From: Rhizobium sp. BK316
Lineage (GTDB): Bacteria; Pseudomonadota; Alphaproteobacteria; Rhizobiales; Rhizobiaceae
Assembly (NCBI RefSeq): GCF_014193695.1
Contig: NZ_JACHZR010000006.1
Span: 248,001 to 312,000, forward strand
Direction of reading: 5' to 3'
Length of the DNA stretch: 64,000 nt
The notes beneath the pieces were generated by a model, which did not search any database, had not been told where the DNA came from, and saw nothing but the letters and a program-made list of their open reading frames with translations. The position numbers and the translations under genes were made by a program. The stretch's first letter is position 1. The number at the start of each line of letters is the position of its first letter. This document shows, piece by piece, positions 25,954 through 35,514 of this stretch.

Positions 25954-27120
25954 ATGACAGATTTCTCTATCCCCTTCGAAGACGACGACCTTTTCGCCTC
26001 CGCCGGCCTACGGCTGACCGTCGACCTGACGGCGCTGACCGACAATTGGCGGGATATGGCTCGCCGCTCCGGAAAGGCGCGCACGGCGGCCGTCGTCAAG
26101 GCGGATGCCTATGGGATGGGGATCGAGGATGCCGGCGAAGCGCTCTACCTTGCCGGGGCGCGGGATTTCTTCGTGGCAACCGTCGATGAGGGCGTGACGC
26201 TGCGCATGTTTGCGCCTGAGGCGCGCATCTTCGTGCTGGCCGGCATCTGGCCCGGCACCGAGAGGCGCTTCTTCGAAAACGATCTGGTGCCGATCATCTC
26301 TTCGGAAGAACAGCTTGCCTTCTGGATGGCGGTGCTGGCGGAATATGGCGATTATCCTTACGCGCTGCATGTCGATACCGGCTTCAACCGGCTCGGTCTG
26401 ACGGTTGATGAAGCCATCGCGCTCGCCAACGACGTGTCGCGGCCGGCGAGTTTTGCGCCCGTGCTCGTCATGAGCCATCTCGCCTGCGGCGACGATCAAT
26501 CCTCAGACATGAACAGGCAGCAGCTTGAATCATTCCGCATGGTTAGCGCTGCCTATGAAGGTATCGATTCAAGCCTTGCTGCGTCAGGCGGCATCTTCCT
26601 CGGGGATGACTATCACTTCGATCTCACCCGGCCGGGCATCGCGCTCTATGGCGGGCAGGCCGTCAATGGGATGGCGAACCCGATGCGACCGGTGGCGACG
26701 GCCGAAGCCCGCATCATCCAGATCCGCACGGTCAGGGCCGGTGAAACCGTCAGCTACGGGCGAGCACTGCAGCTGACGCGCGACAGCCGGCTGGCGATTG
26801 TCGCGGCCGGTTATGCCGATGGCTATATGCGCAGCCAGTCGAGCGGCGGCGTGCCGTTGCGCCAGGCCGTGCCGCAAGGTGGACAGGGTTTTGTCGCCGG
26901 CCAGAAGGTGCCGGTCGCAGGGCGCATCACCATGGATCAGACGATCTTCGACGTGACCGACCTGCCTGACGGCGCCGTGCGCGCCGGCGACTATATCGAA
27001 CTCTTCGGCAAGAACATTCTCGTCGACGATGCGGCAAAGGCTGCGGGCACGATCGGCTACGAGATGCTGACGAGCATCGGCCTACGCCATGAACGCAAAT
27101 ACGAGATGGACGAGGAATAG
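25954..27120 (+). CDS. alr: Alanine racemase
   Basis: PLP enzyme making D-alanine for peptidoglycan. 388 residues; the PLP lysine is in VVKADAYGMG near residue 50 (family AVVKANAYGHG), the catalytic tyrosine region MRPVATAEA and SYGRALQL near 265, and substrate-site GRITMDQTIFDVTD near 325. N-terminus is about 20 residues longer than E. coli Alr. It ends 1 bp from the end of the convergent lysE gene. Confidence 0.94.
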   Translation: MTDFSIPFEDDDLFASAGLRLTVDLTALTDNWRDMARRSGKARTAAVVKADAYGMGIEDAGEALYLAGARDFFVATVDEGVTLRMFAPEARIFVLAGIWPGTERRFFENDLVPIISSEEQLAFWMAVLAEYGDYPYALHVDTGFNRLGLTVDEAIALANDVSRPASFAPVLVMSHLACGDDQSSDMNRQQLESFRMVSAAYEGIDSSLAASGGIFLGDDYHFDLTRPGIALYGGQAVNGMANPMRPVATAEARIIQIRTVRAGETVSYGRALQLTRDSRLAIVAAGYADGYMRSQSSGGVPLRQAVPQGGQGFVAGQKVPVAGRITMDQTIFDVTDLPDGAVRAGDYIELFGKNILVDDAAKAAGTIGYEMLTSIGLRHERKYEMDEE

Positions 27121-27121
27121 C

Positions 27122-27757
27122 TCAGCGGCTCGTTAGCGCGAGGCGAACGCCGAGCGCCACGAAGAGCGCGCCGAGGCCGCGGTCTAGCCACAGGCCGATC
27201 TTCGCGTTGCTCTTGAAGAGACCCGCGAGCCGCCCTCCCGCAAGGATCAGCGGCGGCTCGATGAAGACGGCGACGACGATGATGAGGCCGCCATGGACGG
27301 TAAGCTGCAGCCACGTCGGACCTGCGCCCTCGACGACGAATTGCGGCAGGAAGGCGAGGAAGAAGATCGCCACTTTCGGATTGAGCAGCGAGACCAGCAC
27401 GCCCTGCCGATAGATGCGCCGCCAGCCGAGCGTCTCGCCGGCCGCCTTGACGAAACCGCCCTCGCCTTTTGAACGCAGCGCCTGGATGCCGAGCCAGACG
27501 AGATAGACCGCGCCGACCCATTTGACGGCTGAAAAGGCGATGGCCGAGGCGGCGAGGATCGCCGACAGGCCGAAGGCGGCGAGAAGCACATGGATGCAGG
27601 CGCCCGTCCAGATACCGAACACCGCCGAGAAGCCGGCGCGTGTACCGCTCTTGATCGTGTGGCCGAGAATGAAGGCCATGTCGGGACCGGGCGAGAGGTT
27701 CAGGAGAACCGCCGCGGTGAAGAAACCGATCCAGTGGGCGAGCGAATAATCGAGCAT
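27122..27757 (-). CDS. LysE/RhtB-family amino acid exporter
   Basis: 211-residue six-helix exporter. NLSPGPDMAFILGHTIKSG at about residues 19-37 is the LysE signature, and LLNPKVAIFFLAFLPQFV near 125 is the second conserved block. Substrate is probably an amino acid or homoserine-type compound, not determinable here. ATG 27757 is preferred over an in-frame ATG at 27814 because family members start just before the first helix. Confidence 0.9.
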   Translation of the reverse strand: MLDYSLAHWIGFFTAAVLLNLSPGPDMAFILGHTIKSGTRAGFSAVFGIWTGACIHVLLAAFGLSAILAASAIAFSAVKWVGAVYLVWLGIQALRSKGEGGFVKAAGETLGWRRIYRQGVLVSLLNPKVAIFFLAFLPQFVVEGAGPTWLQLTVHGGLIIVVAVFIEPPLILAGGRLAGLFKSNAKIGLWLDRGLGALFVALGVRLALTSR

Positions 27758-27901
27758 GAGGCATCCTTTGACAGGCGCCGATGCTGCCAGCCAGAGCCTT
27801 GATGGGAAAATCATTAGTTTTGATCGATGCCGGAAGCCATTATCTAGGGCAAAACTCCGATTCGGGCGTCAGCCACGCCCTCTACCCGAAAGCAGTCATT
27901 G

Positions 27902-29302
27902 ATGGCCAAGGCCAAAACACGATTCATCTGCCAGAGCTGCGGCGCGGTGCATAACCGCTGGGCCGGCAAATGCGACAATTGCGGCGAGTGGAACACCATC
28001 GTCGAGGAAGATCCGATGGGCGGCATCGGCGGCGGCCCGGCGAAGACGCCGAAGAAGGGCCGTCCGGTCGCATTGACGGCTCTGTCAGGCGAGATCGAGG
28101 AAGCGCCGCGTATCCATACCGGCATTTCCGAACTCGACCGGGTGACCGGCGGCGGCTTCGTGCGCGGTTCTGCCGTGCTCGTCGGCGGCGATCCCGGCAT
28201 CGGCAAGTCGACGCTGCTCATGCAGGGGGCGGCTGCACTCTCGCGGCGCGGACACCGGATTATCTATGTTTCGGGCGAAGAGGCGGTGGCGCAGGTGCGG
28301 TTGCGCGCCCAGCGGCTGGCGGCCGCCGATACCGACGTGCTGCTGGCAGCGGAAACCAATGTCGAGGACATTCTCGCGACGCTCGCGGACGGCAAACGCC
28401 CCGACCTCGTCATCATCGATTCCATCCAGACGCTCTGGAGCGAGCTTGCCGAATCCGCGCCGGGCACGGTGACGCAGGTGCGCACCGGCGTGCAGTCGAT
28501 GATCCGTTTTGCCAAGCAGACGGGTGCGGCCATGGTGCTCGTCGGCCATGTGACCAAGGACGGACAGATCGCCGGCCCTCGCGTCGTCGAGCACATGGTC
28601 GATGCCGTGCTATATTTCGAAGGCGACCGCGGTCACCACTACCGCATCCTGCGCACCGTAAAAAACCGCTTCGGGCCGACCGACGAAATCGGCGTCTTCG
28701 AAATGTCGGACAAGGGCCTGCGCGAAGTCGCCAACCCCTCGGAACTCTTCCTTGGCGAGCGCAACGAGAAATCGCCGGGTGCGGCCGTCTTTGCCGGCAT
28801 GGAAGGCACGCGGCCTGTTCTCGTCGAAGTGCAGGCGCTAGTGGCGCCAACCTCGCTCGGTACGCCGCGGCGCGCCGTCGTCGGCTGGGACTCCGCGCGC
28901 CTGTCGATGATCCTTGCAGTTCTGGAGGCCCATTGCGGCGTGCGGCTCGGCCAGCACGACGTCTATCTCAACATTGCCGGCGGCTTCCGCATCTCGGAAC
29001 CGGCGGCCGATCTTGCCGTTGCCTCGGCCCTGGTTTCCTCGCTTGCCGGTATTGCCCTTCCGGCCGATTGCGTCTATTTCGGCGAAGTCAGTCTGTCGGG
29101 CGCTGTCCGGCCGGTTGCGCAAACAGCCCAGCGCCTTAAAGAAGCCGAAAAGCTGGGGTTTTCGGCGGCTCTGTTACCGTCCGGCTCCGCCGAACTGCCG
29201 AAGGGCGGCGGCCGCTGGAGCGAGATCGAGAGCCTGCCGGATCTGGTCGCGCGCATTGCCGGGTCCAAGGGCGCGTTGCAGCGTGTGGAAGAAGACGTTT
29301 GA
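27902..29302 (+). CDS. radA: DNA repair protein RadA
   Basis: RecA-related helicase that helps branch migration in recombination. 466 residues: N-terminal C4 zinc finger CQSCGAVHNRWAGKCDNCG (residues 10-28), Walker A GGDPGIGKSTLL near 98, the RadA-specific KNRFGPTDEIG near 255, and a C-terminal Lon-like domain (about 290-455). An in-frame TTG lies directly before ATG 27902. Divergent from lysE. Confidence 0.96.
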   Translation: MAKAKTRFICQSCGAVHNRWAGKCDNCGEWNTIVEEDPMGGIGGGPAKTPKKGRPVALTALSGEIEEAPRIHTGISELDRVTGGGFVRGSAVLVGGDPGIGKSTLLMQGAAALSRRGHRIIYVSGEEAVAQVRLRAQRLAAADTDVLLAAETNVEDILATLADGKRPDLVIIDSIQTLWSELAESAPGTVTQVRTGVQSMIRFAKQTGAAMVLVGHVTKDGQIAGPRVVEHMVDAVLYFEGDRGHHYRILRTVKNRFGPTDEIGVFEMSDKGLREVANPSELFLGERNEKSPGAAVFAGMEGTRPVLVEVQALVAPTSLGTPRRAVVGWDSARLSMILAVLEAHCGVRLGQHDVYLNIAGGFRISEPAADLAVASALVSSLAGIALPADCVYFGEVSLSGAVRPVAQTAQRLKEAEKLGFSAALLPSGSAELPKGGGRWSEIESLPDLVARIAGSKGALQRVEEDV

Positions 29303-29391
29303 TCCTTCATCACCGATAGCGGGGATGCTATAGGATCAGCCAAACAAGGCGCGACGCGGCCCGCAAGGCGGCAGTCTGGAGTGGAATTTAC

Positions 29392-30012
29392 ATGCCCATT
29401 ACGATTTTCGACGGTATTGTCATCGGCGTCGTGCTCTTCTCCGCCGTTTTGGCAATGGTCCGCGGCTTCTCGCGCGAAGTCCTTTCGATCGCGAGCTGGG
29501 GCGGCTCAGCCGCCGCCGCATACTATCTCTACCCCTACCTCGTGCCTTATGCGAAGAAATATACCGACGATGACCGCATCGCGATCGTTGGTTCTGCCGC
29601 CGTCGTCTTCCTGATCGCGCTGATCGTCATCTCCTTCATCACGATGAAGATCGCCGATTTCATCATCGACAGCCGTATCGGCGCGCTCGACCGCACTTTG
29701 GGCTTCCTCTTCGGTGCGGCGCGCGGCATACTTTTGCTTGTCGTGGCCGTTGCCTTTTGGAACTGGCTGGTCGATGCCGATCACCGTCCGGCTTGGGTCA
29801 ACAACGCGAAATCGAAGCCGTTCCTGGATTCTCTCGTCGTTCGCCTGCAGGCGGTCCTGCCGGATGAATTCGCCCAGATGATCCAGAAGAGCATCACCGA
29901 GAAGCTTGGTGGCGCGAAGCCGACGGAAGACAATGCGCCGGCCAGCGATCAGGCTCCGGCGGAAGACGCAGCACCCGCGCCTAACAATGGCGCACAGCAG
30001 CCATCGAATTGA
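29392..30012 (+). CDS. cvpA: CvpA-family membrane protein
   Basis: 206 residues with four membrane helices (about 5-25, 30-48, 63-85, 105-125) and a hydrophilic Ala/Pro/Asp-rich tail. Motif GFSREVLSIASWGGS is the CvpA core. CvpA is named for colicin V production and is linked to envelope homeostasis; location before purF is conserved in many Proteobacteria. An 89-bp gap separates it from radA. Confidence 0.9.
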   Translation: MPITIFDGIVIGVVLFSAVLAMVRGFSREVLSIASWGGSAAAAYYLYPYLVPYAKKYTDDDRIAIVGSAAVVFLIALIVISFITMKIADFIIDSRIGALDRTLGFLFGAARGILLLVVAVAFWNWLVDADHRPAWVNNAKSKPFLDSLVVRLQAVLPDEFAQMIQKSITEKLGGAKPTEDNAPASDQAPAEDAAPAPNNGAQQPSN

Positions 30013-30243
30013 CGCAGTGTTCACTAGCTTGACCCGCAGCCTGGCAATTGCCATTTGAGCGGGGCGTAAGACCAAAGGTCCGGCCGGGCATTTCGCTTTG
30101 CCGGGCCTCAACCGTTTCAGAGCCGGCGAACCGACTTTGAGACAGGTGTCGTTGAGCGTGAGGCTATCGGAAAGCTTAGAGATTTCCGGTATCATGCAAT
30201 TGGAAATGCCGATCCATTCTTGTGAGAGCAGAGGCCCGCAGAA

Positions 30244-31734
30244 ATGAACCAGTCCCATTCCTTCCCGACTGACGATCCGCTCGACGGAGATACGCTGCAT
30301 GAAGAATGCGGCGTTTTCGGAATTCTGGGACATGACGATGCCGCGGCGCTGACGGCGCTCGGCCTGCACGCCCTGCAGCATCGCGGGCAGGAAGCGGCCG
30401 GTATCGTCTCCTTCGACGGCAAGCGCTTCCATCAGGAACGCCATATGGGCCTCGTCGGCGACCACTATACCAATCCGATGACGCTCGCCCGCCTGCCCGG
30501 CAGCATATCGATGGGCCATACGCGCTACTCCACGACCGGCGAAGTGGCGATGCGCAACGTTCAGCCGCTCTTCGCCGAACTGGAAGAAGGCGGCATCGCC
30601 ATTGCCCATAACGGCAACTTCACCAATGGCCTGACGCTGCGCCGCCAGATCATTGCCACCGGTGCCATCTGTCAGTCGACCTCGGATACCGAAGTCGTTC
30701 TCCACCTCATCGCCCGCTCCCGCCACACGTCCACAGCCGATCGCTTCATCGATGCCATCCGCCAGATGGAAGGCGGCTATTCGATGCTCGCCATGACGCG
30801 CACGAAGCTTATCGCGGCGCGCGATCCCACCGGCATCCGCCCGCTCGTGATGGGCGAACTGGACGGCAAGCCGATCTTCTGCTCGGAAACCTGCGCGCTC
30901 GACATCATCGGCGCGAAGTTCATCCGCGACGTGGAAAATGGCGAAGTCGTCATCTGCGAAATCCAGCCTGACGGCTCGATCAGCATTGATGCGCGCAAGC
31001 CGAGCAAGCAGCAGCCGGAGCGCCTCTGCCTGTTCGAATATGTCTATTTCGCCCGTCCGGACTCGGTCGTTGGCGGCCGCAACGTCTATACGACGCGCAA
31101 AAACATGGGCATGAACCTCGCCAAGGAATCGCCTGTCGATGCCGACGTGATCGTGCCGGTTCCCGATGGCGGCACGCCGGCTGCGCTCGGCTATGCGCAG
31201 GCAAGCGGCATTCCCTTCGAATATGGCATCATTCGCAACCACTATGTCGGCCGCACCTTCATCGAGCCGACGCAGCAGATTCGCGCCTTCGGCGTGAAGC
31301 TGAAACATTCCGCCAACCGGGCGATGATCGAAGGCAAGCGCGTGGTGCTGGTCGACGATTCCATCGTGCGCGGCACGACCTCGCTGAAGATCGTGCAGAT
31401 GATCCGCGAGGCGGGCGCCAAGGAAGTGCATATCCGCGTCGCGAGCCCGATGATCTTCTTCCCGGATTTCTACGGCATCGATACGCCCGACGCCGACAAG
31501 CTGCTCGCCAACCAGTATGCCGATGTCGAAGCCATGGCCAAATATATCGGCGCGGATTCGCTGGCCTTCCTGTCGATCAACGGCCTTTATCGCGCCGTCG
31601 GCGGCGAGGATCGCAACCCGGCCCGCCCGCAGTTCACCGACCATTACTTTACCGGTGATTATCCGACCCGCCTGCTTGACAAGAACGGCGAGTCCATGGG
31701 TAACAAGATTTCCATGCTTGCCAGCAACGGCTGA
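30244..31734 (+). CDS. purF: Amidophosphoribosyltransferase
   Basis: First committed enzyme of purine synthesis. 496 residues: a 21-residue propeptide precedes the glutaminase nucleophile cysteine in EECGVFGILG (Cys22), then the phosphoribosyltransferase domain with the PRPP loop VLVDDSIVRGTTS near residue 370. In B. subtilis-type enzymes a cluster cysteine sits in the PCFYGID block; here the block reads PDFYGID, so the Fe-S cluster is probably absent although the propeptide is kept. A 231-bp gap upstream holds its regulation; no riboswitch recognised. Confidence 0.96.
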   Translation: MNQSHSFPTDDPLDGDTLHEECGVFGILGHDDAAALTALGLHALQHRGQEAAGIVSFDGKRFHQERHMGLVGDHYTNPMTLARLPGSISMGHTRYSTTGEVAMRNVQPLFAELEEGGIAIAHNGNFTNGLTLRRQIIATGAICQSTSDTEVVLHLIARSRHTSTADRFIDAIRQMEGGYSMLAMTRTKLIAARDPTGIRPLVMGELDGKPIFCSETCALDIIGAKFIRDVENGEVVICEIQPDGSISIDARKPSKQQPERLCLFEYVYFARPDSVVGGRNVYTTRKNMGMNLAKESPVDADVIVPVPDGGTPAALGYAQASGIPFEYGIIRNHYVGRTFIEPTQQIRAFGVKLKHSANRAMIEGKRVVLVDDSIVRGTTSLKIVQMIREAGAKEVHIRVASPMIFFPDFYGIDTPDADKLLANQYADVEAMAKYIGADSLAFLSINGLYRAVGGEDRNPARPQFTDHYFTGDYPTRLLDKNGESMGNKISMLASNG

Positions 31735-31761
31735 GCCGCTTCCGCTTTGACTTTCCTATCT

Positions 31762-31789
31762 GGGGCGCTTATTGCGCCCCTTATCTTTT
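31762..31789 (+). terminator. Rho-independent terminator of purF
   Basis: Perfect stem GGGGCGC / GCGCCCC, loop TTATT, then TTATCTTTT. Only 25 bp before the SDR start, so the SDR is probably transcribed separately or by read-through. Confidence 0.9.
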
Positions 31790-31813
31790 CAAGCACATCC
31801 GGAGCCGGGGCAG

Positions 31814-32554
31814 ATGAACATCAATCTTGAAGGCAGGATCGCGCTGGTCACAGGCGCATCGCGCGGGATCGGCTATTTCACCGCCCTCGAACTCGCCAAG
31901 GCCGGCGCGCATGTGATTGCTTGCGCCCGTACCGTCGGCGGACTGGAAGAGCTCGACGATGCCATCAAGGCTGTCGGCGGTTCCGCCACCCTCGTGCCCT
32001 TCGATCTCGCCGATATGGAGGCAATCGATCGTCTCGGCGGCTCGATCTTCGAGCGCTGGGGCAAGCTCGACATTCTCGTTGCCAATGCCGGTGTGCTCGG
32101 CGTCATCTCGCCGATCGGCCATATCGAAGCGAAGGTCTTCGAGAAGGTCATGAACATCAATGTCAATGCCACATGGCGGCTGATCCGCTCGGTCGATCCG
32201 CTGCTGGCCCGCTCGGATGCCGGCCGCGCCGTCATCATGTCCTCGGGTGCGGCGCATAAGTGCCGCCCCTTCTGGAGCGCCTATTCCGCCTCCAAGGCCG
32301 CCGTCGAGGCGCTGGCGCGCACCTGGGCCGGCGAAACGCAGACCACGCTGCTGCGCATCACCAGCGTCGATCCGGGCGCAACGCGCACGGCCATGCGCGC
32401 GCAGGCGGTTCCCGGCGAAGATCCGATGAGCCTGCCGCATCCGTCTGAAGTGGCGAGGGCGATCCTGCCGCTGGTCGGCCCCGGCGTGACCGAGACCGGC
32501 AAGTTGTTCATTGTGCGCGAGAACAAGCTGGTGGATTATCGGCTGCCGGAATAG
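31814..32554 (+). CDS. Short-chain dehydrogenase/reductase (SDR)
   Basis: 246 residues. Cofactor loop TGASRGIGYFTA near residue 14, NAG in VANAGVLG near 90, catalytic serine in MSSGAAHKC near 140 and tyrosine-lysine in YSASKAAVEA near 157. Start ATG 31814 (MNINLEGRIALVTG) has GGGG upstream. The position right after purF is common in Rhizobium. Substrate unknown. Confidence 0.9.
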   Translation: MNINLEGRIALVTGASRGIGYFTALELAKAGAHVIACARTVGGLEELDDAIKAVGGSATLVPFDLADMEAIDRLGGSIFERWGKLDILVANAGVLGVISPIGHIEAKVFEKVMNINVNATWRLIRSVDPLLARSDAGRAVIMSSGAAHKCRPFWSAYSASKAAVEALARTWAGETQTTLLRITSVDPGATRTAMRAQAVPGEDPMSLPHPSEVARAILPLVGPGVTETGKLFIVRENKLVDYRLPE

Positions 32555-32563
32555 CCGAACGCT

Positions 32564-33313
32564 TCAATTCGCCGCAACGGTCGGGAACAGATGAGCCAAA
32601 CAGGCCTCCGACGGGCACAACGCGTTAAGGTCGACCGGTCCCTGAATGCCGTCCAAGGTGCCGTTATCGGCGAATTGCCATATCGACCAACGACTGCATC
32701 CCTCTTGTGTCGGCTCCTTGAAGACGCTTCGCAGCCACAGATAATGGTCCGGGAAGCGCGCTTCATTGCCTTTCAGATATTGATCGAAGAACTCCTCGGT
32801 GACGTAAAAAATGGGCTTTTCCGGAAAAGTGCCTTTGAGCTCCGTGAAAAACGCATTCACTTCCGCAGCCATTTCCTCGAGCGTCGGAACCTTATCGCAA
32901 TTGCCGACGAACTCCAGGTCGACGGCGATCGGCAGGGTTCCCGCTTCCTTCGGCACGGTCGCGAGGACATTCTGCGCCTGATCCTTGCCGGGGCGGCAGA
33001 AGGTGAAGAAATGATAAGCGCCTCTTATTAGTCCGGCATCTCCGGCACGCTGCCAGTTCTCAGCGAATTTGGAATCCCGGTGATCTCCGCCTTCAGTCGC
33101 CTTCATGATCGCGAAGCGCACGTTCGCCTTCGAGGCGACGGTTTTCCAATCGATGTCGCCTTGATGGTGGCTGACATCGATACCCTGGATCGGATAGCGG
33201 CTTAGAGACGGATTGTTGAAGCGGACCATACCGAAATCGTAGGCGAAATATGCGGCGGACGCGACTGCCAGAATTGCGGTCGCGCCGATTGTCCATCGTG
33301 CCACTCCCCTCAC
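32564..33313 (-). CDS. GH25-family lysozyme, membrane-anchored or exported
   Basis: 249 residues: N-terminal hydrophobic segment (about 8-27) acting as an uncleaved anchor or signal, then a glycoside hydrolase 25 (N,O-diacetylmuramidase) domain. Key segments are GIDVSHHQGDIDW near residue 44, FAIMKATEGG near 68, GAYHFFTF near 98, catalytic acids in PIAVDLEF near 130, and WSIWQFADNG near 210. Start is GTG 33313 with AGGAGG five bases upstream. Probably cuts peptidoglycan in the periplasm; convergent with the SDR. Confidence 0.9.
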   Translation of the reverse strand: MRGVARWTIGATAILAVASAAYFAYDFGMVRFNNPSLSRYPIQGIDVSHHQGDIDWKTVASKANVRFAIMKATEGGDHRDSKFAENWQRAGDAGLIRGAYHFFTFCRPGKDQAQNVLATVPKEAGTLPIAVDLEFVGNCDKVPTLEEMAAEVNAFFTELKGTFPEKPIFYVTEEFFDQYLKGNEARFPDHYLWLRSVFKEPTQEGCSRWSIWQFADNGTLDGIQGPVDLNALCPSEACLAHLFPTVAAN

Positions 33314-33664
33314 CCATTCCTCCTGTTTTCAATGGCTTCGCAATTGGCTATGCGAAATTTACGTCTTGAAAATGACCAAGAAATCTTAACGCAAGCACAT
33401 CTCTTTCGCTGGGCGTCCATCGCTGCAGTCGATTGACGAGACAGATAACTCAGGTTGCCTCGGATCGTTGCTCGCCCTCTTGACCAAACTCCGATCCCGC
33501 GCCATAAAACGCCTCATGAAAACGGTTACCTGCATTATTTGCCGGAAGATTATTCGCTAGCCCAAAGCTGGCCTGGCCGTTTTCGTCTCCCAAATGTCCA
33601 AGATGCGAAACGCCCCGGCCTCCGGTGGTGGTATTTTTCTGCATATGCATTTTAGGAGAGTGAA
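33314..33664. other. 351-bp gap between lysozyme gene and cysS
   Basis: Besides the predicted cysS promoter (33481-33509) and the cysS ribosome site (AGGAGAGTG at 33653-33661) I see no gene, repeat or structured RNA. Its base composition is more AT-rich than the flanking genes. Confidence 0.5.
33481..33509 (+). promoter_or_regulatory. Predicted sigma-70 promoter of cysS
   Basis: TTGACC (33481-33486) and CATAAA (33504-33509) with a 17-bp spacer, about 155 bp before the cysS start. Confidence 0.5.
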
Positions 33665-35041
33665 ATGGGCGGTACGCCGGAACTGAAGCTGTACAACACG
33701 CTGACGCGGGAGAAATCGGTCTTCAAGCCGATCGATGCCGAAAATGTCCGCATGTATGTGTGCGGCCCGACGGTCTACGATTACGCCCATATCGGCAATG
33801 CGCGACCGGTCATCGTCTTCGACGTGCTGTTCCGCCTGCTGCGCCATGTCTATGGCGAAAGCCACGTCACCTATGCGCGCAACATCACCGATGTCGATGA
33901 CAAGATCAACGCGCGGGCGCTCAGGGATTATCCCGGCCTGCCGCTGAACGACGCGATCCGGGCGGTCACCGAAAAGACCGAGACGCAGTTTCTCGATGAT
34001 GCTAAGGCGCTCGGCTCCCTTGAGCCGACGGTGCAGCCGCGCGCGACCGACAATATCGCCCAGATGATCGAGATCATCGAGCGGCTGATTGCGCGCGGCC
34101 ATGCCTACCAGGCATCAGGCGAAGTGCTGTTCGACACGAAGTCGATGGCCGAATACGGCCAGCTCTCGAAGCGCAATCTCGATGAACAACAGGCCGGCGC
34201 CCGAGTTGCCGTCGACGCACACAAGAAGAATCCCGGCGACTTCGTGCTCTGGAAGCTGTCTGACGAGAACGAGCCCGGCTGGGAAAGCCCCTGGGGTCGC
34301 GGCCGTCCGGGCTGGCATATCGAATGCTCGGCCATGAGCGGGCGCTATCTCGGCGATGTCTTCGATATCCACGGCGGCGGTCTGGACCTGATCTTCCCGC
34401 ATCATGAAAACGAACTCGCCCAGTCGCGCTGCGCCCATGGCACCGATGTGATGGCGAATGTCTGGATGCATAACGGCTTCCTGCAGGTCGAAGGCCGCAA
34501 GATGTCGAAATCCGAAGGCAATTTCGTCACCATCTACGAGCTGCTGCACACGGAGACATTCGCCGGCCGGCAATGGCCGGGCGAAGTGCTGCGTCTTGCG
34601 ATGCTGATGACGCATTACCGCGAGCCGATCGATTTTTCGGTCAAGCGGCTGGAAGAGGCCGAACGGCTGCTCGCCAAATGGCCGGCGGCCGAACCCGGTG
34701 ATGCCAAGCCGGACGAGACGGTGCTGAATGCGCTCGCCGACGATCTCAATACGGTCGCGGCCGTACAGGCGCTGCATGCGCTGGCGCATTCCGGCAACGA
34801 CGCCGTTTTTGCCGCCAGTGCGGCCCTGCTCGGCGTGCTGCCGAAAAAGACCGAGATCGACGAGGCGGTGGCGGCGGAAATCGATGCGCGGGTCAAGGCT
34901 CGGCTGGAGTTGCTCAAGGCGAAGAATTTCGCCGAAGCCGACAAGATCCGCGATACGCTTGCCGCCGAGGGTATACAGCTCAAGGACGGCAAGGATCCGG
35001 CAACGGGTGAGCGCGTGACGACGTGGGAGGTGAAGAAATGA
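33665..35041 (+). CDS. cysS: Cysteinyl-tRNA synthetase
   Basis: Class I synthetase charging tRNA-Cys. 458 residues: zinc cysteine and HIGH-type signature in YVCGPTVYDYAHIGNARP near residue 30, second zinc site with GWHIECSAM near 215 and HHENE near 240, and KMSKSEGNF near 278. C-terminal anticodon-binding helices run from about 340. Stop overlaps the first GFA gene by ATGA. Confidence 0.97.
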   Translation: MGGTPELKLYNTLTREKSVFKPIDAENVRMYVCGPTVYDYAHIGNARPVIVFDVLFRLLRHVYGESHVTYARNITDVDDKINARALRDYPGLPLNDAIRAVTEKTETQFLDDAKALGSLEPTVQPRATDNIAQMIEIIERLIARGHAYQASGEVLFDTKSMAEYGQLSKRNLDEQQAGARVAVDAHKKNPGDFVLWKLSDENEPGWESPWGRGRPGWHIECSAMSGRYLGDVFDIHGGGLDLIFPHHENELAQSRCAHGTDVMANVWMHNGFLQVEGRKMSKSEGNFVTIYELLHTETFAGRQWPGEVLRLAMLMTHYREPIDFSVKRLEEAERLLAKWPAAEPGDAKPDETVLNALADDLNTVAAVQALHALAHSGNDAVFAASAALLGVLPKKTEIDEAVAAEIDARVKARLELLKAKNFAEADKIRDTLAAEGIQLKDGKDPATGERVTTWEVKK

Positions 35042-35514
35042 ACGTCTATACCGGCGGCTGCCAATGCGGGGCGATCCGGTTCCGGATGCGGGGGACGCCG
35101 CCGGATTCGTCGATCTGTCATTGCCGAATGTGTCAGAAAGCGTTCGGTGCTTATTATGCGCCGCTGGTTTCCGTGCGTGGAATGGAATTCGAATGGACAA
35201 GGGGGCAGCGGAAGAGCTTCCGGTCCTCGAATTTCGTTAACCGTGGCTTCTGCGGCGATTGCGGCACACCGCTGACCTATGAGGCGCCGGACGGCATGGC
35301 GGTTGCGGCTGGCGCATTCGACGATCCGTCGCAACTGCCACCGACCATTCAATGGGGAGTGGAAGGCAAGATCGGCTTCGTCGATCATCTGCACGAATTG
35401 CCCGGAGAGCGGACCGAAGCGGATCTTGCGGCAGGCTCCTTTCTCCGCGAGATCGTTTCCTATCAGCATCCGGATCACGATACGCCGGTCTGGCCGCCGG
35501 AGGATCATGCCTGA
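35038..35514 (+). CDS. GFA-family zinc protein, copy 1
   Basis: 158 residues of the glutathione-dependent formaldehyde-activating enzyme (GFA/CENP-V) fold. All seven family cysteines are present: C8 and C10 in GGCQCG, C27, C29 and C32 in CHCRMC, and C72 and C75 in CGDCGTP. The fold binds zinc; the original Gfa enzyme joins glutathione to formaldehyde, but most paralogs have no proven activity. Starts inside the cysS stop and ends overlapping copy 2 (TGATG), so it is translationally coupled on both sides. Confidence 0.9.
   Translation: MNVYTGGCQCGAIRFRMRGTPPDSSICHCRMCQKAFGAYYAPLVSVRGMEFEWTRGQRKSFRSSNFVNRGFCGDCGTPLTYEAPDGMAVAAGAFDDPSQLPPTIQWGVEGKIGFVDHLHELPGERTEADLAAGSFLREIVSYQHPDHDTPVWPPEDHA

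Noticed and set aside
29506..31644. 712-codon minus-strand open frame across cvpA and purF
   Set aside because: Covers two well-identified genes on the other strand and reads as low-complexity Arg/Asp/Gly sequence.
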